Source of the DNA: UBA7359 sp038142205
GTDB lineage: Bacteria > Pseudomonadota > Gammaproteobacteria > Eutrophobiales > Eutrophobiaceae
Direction of reading: 5' to 3'
Length of the DNA: 64,000 nt
Assembly (NCBI GenBank): GCA_038142205.1
Contig: JAYQJO010000001.1
Coordinates: 558,001 to 622,000 of the forward strand
Shown: positions 58,511 through 64,000 of the stretch, piece after piece
How the letters are laid out: each line of letters opens with the position of its first letter
Numbering within the stretch: the first letter of the stretch is position 1
Position numbers and translations under genes: made by a program
Notes under the pieces: model-generated
Databases searched by the model: none
What the model saw: only the letters and a program-made list of their open reading frames with translations
Told to the model about the DNA's origin: nothing

Positions 58511-59944
58511 ATGAAAAAAGAGATTGCTATCGTTTGGTTTCGGCAAGATTTAAGGTTGAACGATAATCCTGCCTTAATTGCTGCATATGAAACGCAAAAA
58601 CAAATTTTGCCTTTATACATTCTTGATGACTCAGGTGGTGAATGGAAAATAGGCAGTGCCAGTCGTTGGTGGCTTCATCAGAGCTTGCTTTCGCTCAATA
58701 AAAGCCTGGATGGTCATTTGTGTTTACAGAAGGGAAATGCGCTGACGGTTTTAGAAGAAATTATTGCACAACACAATGTTAAAGCCGTGTACTGGAATCG
58801 ATGTTATGAACCATGGCGTATTAAAAGAGATACTCGCATTAAAAAAAGTGCTAAGCGATAAAGGTATAGAAGTTAAGAGTTATAATAGTGCTTTGCTTTT
58901 TGAACCGCATAGAACACTAAAAAAGACGGTACGCCTTATAAAGTGTTTACGCCATTCTATAAAAAAGGCTGTCTTCAGAATAATGTTGAACCCGCTTTAC
59001 CACAATCAACACCAAAAGCGTTAAATCTATATCAGTCTGCTTCTCTTTGTATTGATGAACTAGAGCTTATGCCTGATATTCACTGGTATAAAAAGATGGA
59101 AAAAGAATGGCTGCCAGGAGAAGAGGGCGCAGTAAGTTGTTTGGAAACGTTTCTTGAAAACGGCATAAAGAATTATAAAGAAGGTCGTAATTTCCCTGTA
59201 CAGGAAAATGTATCGCGGCTTTCTCCTTATCTGCATTTTGGTGAAATCTCACCTAATAAAGTTTGGCATGCAGCAAAAGAAGCGATGATTACAGAGCGTT
59301 GCGAAAATGACGGTGAACATTTTTTAAGTGAGCTTGGATGGCGTGAGTTTTCAAATAGTTTGCTTTACCACTTTCCTGATATGCCAAGAAAAAATCTACA
59401 AAGTAAGTTCGATGTATTTCCATGGCAAGATGATGAAGAAGCTTTATCACGCTGGCAAAAAGGGCAGACGGGTTATCCTATTATTGATGCTGGTATGCGT
59501 GAATTATGGCAAACAGGTTATATGCACAATCGTGTACGTATGGTTGTTGGTTCGTTTCTGGTTAAAAACCTTTTATTACATTGGCACCATGGCGAAGACT
59601 GGTTTTGGGATACCTTGGTTGATGCGGATTTAGCTAATAACAGTGCAAGTTGGCAATGGATAGCCGGTTGCGGTGCGGATGCAGCACCGTATTTCAGAGT
59701 TTTTAATCCGGTTACGCAGGGGCAAAAATTTGATAGCGACGGTGAATATGTGCGTCAATATGTGTCTGAAATTGCAAGCTTACCTGATAAGTTTATACAT
59801 ACACCCTGGCTAGCACCGGAGGCTGTTTTAAAAGAGGCAAAGCTGGAATTGGGAGTAGATTACCCCATGCCTATTGTTGATTTAAAAGAATCAAGAGAAC
59901 GAGCGCTTGCCGCTTTTAAACAAATATCCAACGCGAATACTTGA
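58511..59944 (+). CDS. phrB: Deoxyribodipyrimidine photolyase (class I CPD), broken by two frameshifts
   Basis: About 477 codons if repaired. The N-terminal photolyase domain starts WFRQDLRLNDNPAL, and the C-terminal FAD-binding domain is intact (ELGWREFSNSLLYHFPD, GYPIIDAGMRELWQTGYMHNR, NNSASWQWIAGCGADAAPYFR). It repairs UV-induced cyclobutane dimers with blue light. Reading runs frame 0, then +1, then frame 0 again. The first shift is near 58829-58840, where one extra base separates RIKRDT from ALKKVLSDKG. The second is at a run of six A's (58919-58924), before DGTPYKVFTPFYKK. Two shifts so close suggest sequencing error, but a genuine pseudogene is possible. Confidence 0.85.
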
Positions 59945-59956
59945 TGAGTAGACTTA

Positions 59957-60925
59957 CTAATAGGGGCGCTCAACAGAAAACCTTGCCAGACCATACAACG
60001 CGTCAAGATAGTCAGAGTTCGGTAAACCTGTTAGTTCATTCATTGCCATTTTAGCTTCTTCTTCTGCAATTTTTGCTGTGTAAGCAATCGCGCCTGTCTT
60101 ATCAATGGTTTGTTTTATCTGTTCTATATGAGCCAAACCGCCATGTTCTATCGCATTACGGATTGTATTAGCTTCTGCTTCGTCGCTATTCCACATAGCA
60201 TAAAGCAATGGCAAAGTTGGTTTTCCTTCTGCCAAATCATCACCGATATTTTTCCCCAATTCTTCTGCTGATGAACTGTAATCAAGCACATCATCAATTA
60301 ATTGAAATGCTGTACCCAAATGACGCCCATAAGCGGCCATGGCTTTAATTTCTTTTTCTGGACGATTCGTTATGACAGCACCAAGCTGTGAAGCGGCTTC
60401 AAAGAGTTTTGCTGTTTTATGGCGTATGACTTTTAAATAGTTTTCCTGGCTGGTATCAGGATCTTGTCGATTGATCAATTGCTGTACTTCACCTTCAGCA
60501 ATGGTATTAGTCGCTTCTGCCAATATTTGCATCACTTCCATTGAATCTGTTTTAACCATCATCTGGAAAGCGCGAGAATAAACAAAGTCACCAACAAGAA
60601 CACTGGCTTCATTTCCCCAACGCTGGTTTGCTGTTTCATGACCGCGTCGTAATAAAGACGCGTCAACCACATCATCATGCAACAACGTTGCGGTATGAAT
60701 GAATTCAATAATGGCGGCCAGATTTATATGCTGTTCGCCTTCATAGTAGAAAACACCTGAGCTCAATAATACAACAGCGGGTCGCAGGCGTTTACCGCCA
60801 CTATTAATAATGTAATGACCTAACTGGTCAATCAGGCCGACCTCGGAATAAAGACTTTCTTCAATCAGATGGTTTACCTTGTGCATATCTGTGGCAATTA
60901 GCGCACGAATTTGCTCAATTCCCAT
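59957..60925 (-). CDS. ispB: Octaprenyl diphosphate synthase (all-trans polyprenyl synthase)
   Basis: A 322-residue prenyltransferase with both aspartate-rich motifs: HDDVVDASLLRRG (first) and QLIDDVLDYSS (second), plus GGKRLRPAVV near the start. It makes the isoprenoid side chain of ubiquinone. The open frame extends to 61051, but the extra 42 residues are low in conservation and cover the divergent rplU promoter. I chose ATG 60925, which gives the E. coli IspB length. Divergent from rplU-rpmA-obgE, as in many gammaproteobacteria. Confidence 0.93.
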   Translation of the reverse strand: MGIEQIRALIATDMHKVNHLIEESLYSEVGLIDQLGHYIINSGGKRLRPAVVLLSSGVFYYEGEQHINLAAIIEFIHTATLLHDDVVDASLLRRGHETANQRWGNEASVLVGDFVYSRAFQMMVKTDSMEVMQILAEATNTIAEGEVQQLINRQDPDTSQENYLKVIRHKTAKLFEAASQLGAVITNRPEKEIKAMAAYGRHLGTAFQLIDDVLDYSSSAEELGKNIGDDLAEGKPTLPLLYAMWNSDEAEANTIRNAIEHGGLAHIEQIKQTIDKTGAIAYTAKIAEEEAKMAMNELTGLPNSDYLDALYGLARFSVERPY

Positions 60926-61068
60926 ATTTTCTGTTTTTTTGGCGGTTGATTCGTTTTGATTCACGTTGTTTTCACTGCTTAAGTTGCTGAAATTTAATAA
61001 AATCGAGTGCAAAATACTTCTCGAACAAGGTTTATTCAAGCTTATTTGCAAATTTTATCATTCTTACC

Positions 61069-61097
61069 TTGTCACCACCTGCTGAATTTCTTAGAAT
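61069..61097 (+). promoter_or_regulatory. Sigma-70-type promoter for rplU-rpmA
   Basis: A TTGTCA -35 box (61069-61074) and a TAGAAT -10 box (61092-61097) are separated by exactly 17 bases; each matches the consensus at five of six positions. The predicted start is about 40 bases upstream of the rplU ATG, and a GGAG ribosome-binding site precedes that ATG. This is the expected site for ribosomal protein expression, divergent from ispB. Confidence 0.7.
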
Positions 61098-61144
61098 CGC
61101 CCCCTTTGTTGAACGCGCGATCCTGCGAACTATGGAGAATCAAG

Positions 61145-61462
61145 ATGTACGCGGTAATTAAGTCCGGTGGCAAACAGTATAAAGTAGAAAAGGGCGATAA
61201 GCTCAAAGTTGAAAAGCTTGATACCGAAGCAGGTAAAAAGGTCAAAATTTCTGACGTTTTAATGCTTGTAGATGGTGAAAGCGTCACTGTTGGTACGCCT
61301 CTCGTGAAGGGCGCAAATGTTACGGCTACTGTTGAAGGTCATGGCCGTGGTCCAAAGGTGAAAATTGTTAAATTTCGTCGACGTAAGCACCATCGTAAGC
61401 AAATGGGGCATCGTCAGGCCTATACAGAAATCTCTATAACCGATATCGCAGCGGCGAAATAA
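61145..61462 (+). CDS. rplU: 50S ribosomal protein L21
   Basis: A 105-residue protein of normal L21 length starting MYAVIKSGGKQYKV and ending in the basic FRRRKHHRKQMGHRQAYTE segment that binds 23S rRNA. The open frame extends upstream, but homology and the GGAG box (around 61134) fix the ATG at 61145. rpmA follows after 18 bases, the universal rplU-rpmA pair. Confidence 0.98.
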   Translation: MYAVIKSGGKQYKVEKGDKLKVEKLDTEAGKKVKISDVLMLVDGESVTVGTPLVKGANVTATVEGHGRGPKVKIVKFRRRKHHRKQMGHRQAYTEISITDIAAAK

Positions 61463-61480
61463 TAGAACTGGAGTAAAACG

Positions 61481-61738
61481 ATGGCTCATAAGAAAGCAGG
61501 TGGTAGTACACGAAACGGACGTGATTCAGAATCCAAACGTCTTGGTGTTAAAAAATACGGTGGTGAGCAGGTTGTCGGCGGGAATATTATTCTTCGTCAA
61601 CGTGGCACCCGATATCATGCAGGTGTTAATGTTGGTTTAGGTAAAGACCATACAATTTATGCGACTGCTGAAGGAAAAGTTGAGTTCAATCAACGTGGCC
61701 CGAAAAACCGTACATTTGTGGATGTTGTCGCGGGATAA
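61481..61738 (+). CDS. rpmA: 50S ribosomal protein L27
   Basis: An 85-residue protein with the conserved N terminus MAHKKAGGSTRNGRDSESKR and the RQRGTRYHAG core. L27 reaches the peptidyl-transferase centre of the large subunit. Co-transcribed with rplU and followed by a strong intrinsic terminator at 61763-61788. Confidence 0.98.
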   Translation: MAHKKAGGSTRNGRDSESKRLGVKKYGGEQVVGGNIILRQRGTRYHAGVNVGLGKDHTIYATAEGKVEFNQRGPKNRTFVDVVAG

Positions 61739-61762
61739 TCGGACGAATTTAGTTTTATAATA

Positions 61763-61788
61763 AAATCCCCGCCAATGGCGGGGTTTTT
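61763..61788 (+). terminator. Rho-independent terminator after rplU-rpmA
   Basis: A perfect seven-base GC stem CCCCGCC / GGCGGGG (61767-61773 and 61777-61783) with a three-base AAT loop is followed by TTTTT and preceded by AAAA, so it could act in both directions. It ends the rplU-rpmA transcript, implying that obgE is transcribed from its own promoter further down. Confidence 0.93.
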
Positions 61789-61849
61789 ACGTTATAGAAT
61801 GAGTAAAAAAACATAAGTAGGCACTTTTTATAAATATGGGATATACCAA

Positions 61850-61977
61850 GCATTTTGTTTCAGTACGAGGCGCAAGTCTTTTTTGGAGCGGAGTGTATGG
61901 GGTATATACATGAGCACCAAAAAAGATGAGCACCAACAGTAGGCGCTATAGGCGACAAAGTAATGGAACAAAATGCG
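61850..61977. mobile_element. MITE-like imperfect inverted-repeat element upstream of obgE
   Basis: About 128 bases bounded by inverted arms: the left arm GCATTTTGTTTCAGTAC matches the reverse complement of the right end (GTAATGGAACAAAATGC) at 15 of 17 positions. Nested inside is a second pair (TTTTTTGGAGC and the complementary GCACCAAAAAA), and at the centre TGTAT/ATACA. A short direct repeat, GATGAGCACCAA-like, also occurs twice (about 61911 and 61926). No ORF is present, so it would be non-autonomous. It ends within about 10 bases of the obgE start codon and includes or abuts its ribosome-binding site. Confidence 0.55.
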
Positions 61978-61987
61978 AAGGTAGATC

Positions 61988-63013
61988 ATGAAGTTTGTAG
62001 ATGAAGCGACTATACGAGTTGAAGCCGGAAAAGGCGGTAATGGCTGCCTGAGTTTTCGTCGTGAAAAAAACCTGCCTAAAGGTGGCCCCGATGGAGGTGA
62101 TGGTGGTGATGGTGGCAGTGTTTATCTTGTTGTCGATGAAGGTTTGAATACCTTGGTCGATTTTCGTCATGATCGTTTATATCGTGCAAAAAATGGGCAG
62201 CCAGGTATGGGGAGTGATCGAATAGGTAAAAAGTCAGATGATCTTTATGTCAAAGTGCCAACAGGGACATTGGTATATGACGATGATACCGATGAACTAA
62301 TTGGTGATCTGGTTGATGACGGTCAAGAATTACTTGTTGCGCAAGGTGGTTATCATGGTTTGGGAAATGCGCGGTTTAAAAGCAGTGTTAATCGAGCACC
62401 TAGACAGACAACTGAAGGCACGCCGGGGGAAGAACGCAATTTAAGATTAGAGTTACAAGTTCTTGCCGATGTCGGTTTGTTAGGTATCCCGAGTGCAGGT
62501 AAATCGAGTTTTATTCGCGCCGTTTCTGCGGCAACGCCGAAAGTGGCGGATTATCCTTTCACAACGCTTTATCCTAATCTCGGTGTCGTCCGAATTGATA
62601 CGGAAAAAAGTTTTGTGATTGCTGATATCCCCGGTGTGATTGAAGGTGCGGCGGATGGTGCAGGTTTAGGTATTGAGTTTCTGAAACATTTGAGCCGCAC
62701 TAATTTATTACTACATATTGTTGATGCGAGTCAGGATCCGGAAGATGTATTAAAAGACATTAAAACGATTGAAACGGAATTAAACCGTTACGATGAAAAG
62801 TTGTCACAAAAAGAACGTTGGCTGGTGTTAAATAAAGCTGATGTATTGCCTTTGGAATTTATGGATGAATTAAAACAAGAGTTAGTAGAAAAATTGGAAG
62901 ATGAAATTAAAATGTTTGTGATATCTGCTGTAACACGTCAAGGTTGTAAAGAATTAAGTTTCGCGATGTATGATTGGGTATCAAATCATGGAAAAGAAAG
63001 AGAAGAAGATTAA
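61988..63013 (+). CDS. obgE: Obg-family GTPase (ObgE/CgtA)
   Basis: A 341-residue GTPase with the glycine-rich Obg domain at the N terminus (GGKGGNGCLSFRREKN-like, GGDGGDGGSVYLVVD) and a G domain with GIPSAGKSSF (P-loop), DIPGVIEGA (G3) and NKAD (G4). It participates in 50S ribosome assembly and stress control. The C-terminal acidic tail is short compared with E. coli. A GAAGG box precedes the ATG. proB follows after 21 bases. Confidence 0.97.
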   Translation: MKFVDEATIRVEAGKGGNGCLSFRREKNLPKGGPDGGDGGDGGSVYLVVDEGLNTLVDFRHDRLYRAKNGQPGMGSDRIGKKSDDLYVKVPTGTLVYDDDTDELIGDLVDDGQELLVAQGGYHGLGNARFKSSVNRAPRQTTEGTPGEERNLRLELQVLADVGLLGIPSAGKSSFIRAVSAATPKVADYPFTTLYPNLGVVRIDTEKSFVIADIPGVIEGAADGAGLGIEFLKHLSRTNLLLHIVDASQDPEDVLKDIKTIETELNRYDEKLSQKERWLVLNKADVLPLEFMDELKQELVEKLEDEIKMFVISAVTRQGCKELSFAMYDWVSNHGKEREED

Positions 63014-63034
63014 ATAAGTAAGTCAGGTAAAACA

Positions 63035-64000
63035 GTGACAGAAGAACGACAGAAAATTACGAATACACGCCGTTGGGTTGTGAAGATTGGCAGCGCCTTG
63101 CTTACTAATAACGGTTGTGGTCTTAAGCATGAGCTGCTTGATATTTGGGTGAGTCAAATTGCCGAATTGAACAAGCAAGGCATTGAAATTGTGCTTGTGT
63201 CGTCAGGTGCTGTCGCAGAAGGTGTGAGTCGATTAGGTTGGAAACAAAGGCCTCAGGTTGTTCATGAATTACAGGCAGCAGCAGCAGTAGGGCAGATGGG
63301 GTTGATACAAGCTTATGAAGTTTGTTTTCAAAAATATGATAAACATACTGCGCAAATACTATTAACACATGATGATGTCGCTAATCGCGCCCGTTATTTA
63401 AATGCTCGTACCAGTTTAAATACCTTACTTAAGCTAGGTGTGATTCCGATTGTTAATGAAAACGATTCCGTGGCGACAGATGAAATTCGTTTTGGTGATA
63501 ACGATACGTTAGCGGGTCTTGTCGCGAACCTTATCGAAGCTGAGTTACTGGTTTTATTAACCGATCAAAACGGGCTTTATGATGCTGACCCACGTAAAAA
63601 CAGTGCAGCGAAGTTAATTGAACAAGCTAAAGCAAATGATAAAACACTGGAAAATTTTGCCGGTGAGGGTGGCAGTTTGGGGCGCGGAGGAATGCGCACA
63701 AAATTAAAAGCGGCTGCTGTTGCGATGAAGTCCGGCACACAAACGGTGATTGCCTCAGGCAATGAAGATTCCATTTTGTTAAAAATTGCCAATGGAGAAA
63801 ATGTCGGAACACTATTAACAACAAAACAGGAAACGCTACAGGCAAAGAAACAATGGTTAGCAAATCAGGCTTATCTTAAAGGAAAAGTCATGCTTGATGC
63901 AGGTGCTGTCGGGGCTTTAAAAGAAAATGGTAAAAGCCTGTTACCTATCGGTATTAAAAGTGTTGATGGTGAATTCAAGCGTGGTGAAATTATTGCATGC
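63035..64000 (+). CDS. proB: Glutamate 5-kinase, 3' end beyond window
   Basis: The frame from GTG 63035 is open to the window end (322 codons). It shows the amino-acid-kinase fold of ProB: KIGSALLTNNG, VLVSSGAVAEG, VNENDSVATDEIRFGDNDTLAG and LTDQNGLYDADPRKN. The C-terminal PUA domain has begun (GKVMLDAGAVGAL). It catalyses the first step of proline synthesis. An AGGTAA box precedes the GTG. The obgE-proB order is conserved in many proteobacteria. Confidence 0.96.
   Translation, partial: MTEERQKITNTRRWVVKIGSALLTNNGCGLKHELLDIWVSQIAELNKQGIEIVLVSSGAVAEGVSRLGWKQRPQVVHELQAAAAVGQMGLIQAYEVCFQKYDKHTAQILLTHDDVANRARYLNARTSLNTLLKLGVIPIVNENDSVATDEIRFGDNDTLAGLVANLIEAELLVLLTDQNGLYDADPRKNSAAKLIEQAKANDKTLENFAGEGGSLGRGGMRTKLKAAAVAMKSGTQTVIASGNEDSILLKIANGENVGTLLTTKQETLQAKKQWLANQAYLKGKVMLDAGAVGALKENGKSLLPIGIKSVDGEFKRGEIIAC

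Overview
The window is a low-GC chromosomal segment from a gammaproteobacterium. The evidence is an E. coli-like nuoL-M-N tail, a psd gene, the order ispB / rplU-rpmA-obgE-proB, class I CPD photolyase and a CCA-encoding tRNA-Pro. Hopanoid genes, a PCuAC/SCO copper pair, cytochrome P460 and an Mrp-like antiporter module suggest an aerobic aquatic (methylotroph- or sulfur-oxidiser-like) lineage, but I cannot name a genus.

Layout. 1-3.3 kb: end of the complex I operon. 3.5-5.8 kb (minus): SCO1, PCuAC copper chaperone, phosphatidylserine decarboxylase and a short membrane ORF. 6.4-9.9 kb: membrane chemoreceptor-like protein, STAS protein and a REC-PP2C-HATPase protein, a partner-switching signalling set. 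9.9-15.5 kb: small membrane proteins, an MrpC subunit and three MrpD/NuoL-M-N-like antiporter subunits. 15.9-24.0 kb (minus): hopanoid operon I, read squalene synthase > shc > hpnG > phytanoyl-CoA-dioxygenase-like > hpnN > hpnA. 24.3-45.2 kb (plus): a secondary-lipid (PUFA-type) synthase, pfaD > pfaA > pfaC, continuing directly into oleA, oleB, oleC, oleD and a Sfp/PfaE phosphopantetheinyl transferase. 45.2-56.3 kb: hopanoid set II (probable hpnO, hpnK, hpnJ, hpnI, hpnL-like) with two CDP-alcohol phosphatidyltransferases, a methyltransferase, cytochrome P460, MarR and an unknown protein. 56.7-64 kb: housekeeping genes and a MITE-like inverted repeat in front of obgE.

The most striking feature is the pfa-ole locus. 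An iterative polyunsaturated-acyl synthase, its own PPTase and all four enzymes of head-to-head olefin synthesis lie in one co-directional block. I infer a dedicated assembly line for very-long-chain polyunsaturated hydrocarbons (the chemistry known from Shewanella hentriacontanonaene). It sits between two halves of a hopanoid pathway, so the region looks like a membrane-lipid island. Its OleA carries an insertion of about 60 residues between catalytic Cys and His, built from degenerate 13-residue tandem repeats.

Caution on sequence quality: seven genes carry single breaks or in-frame stops, and the photolyase carries two frameshifts. The affected genes are the PP2C regulator, the second Mrp-D, hpnN, squalene synthase, pfaD, pfaA, pfaC and the photolyase. 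Two further genes lack an ATG start where homologues would have one. Short well-conserved housekeeping genes look intact. Most lesions are probably sequencing errors, but real decay of the lipid pathways cannot be excluded from sequence alone. Everything here was read by eye; family comparisons rest on memory of the families, not on searches.
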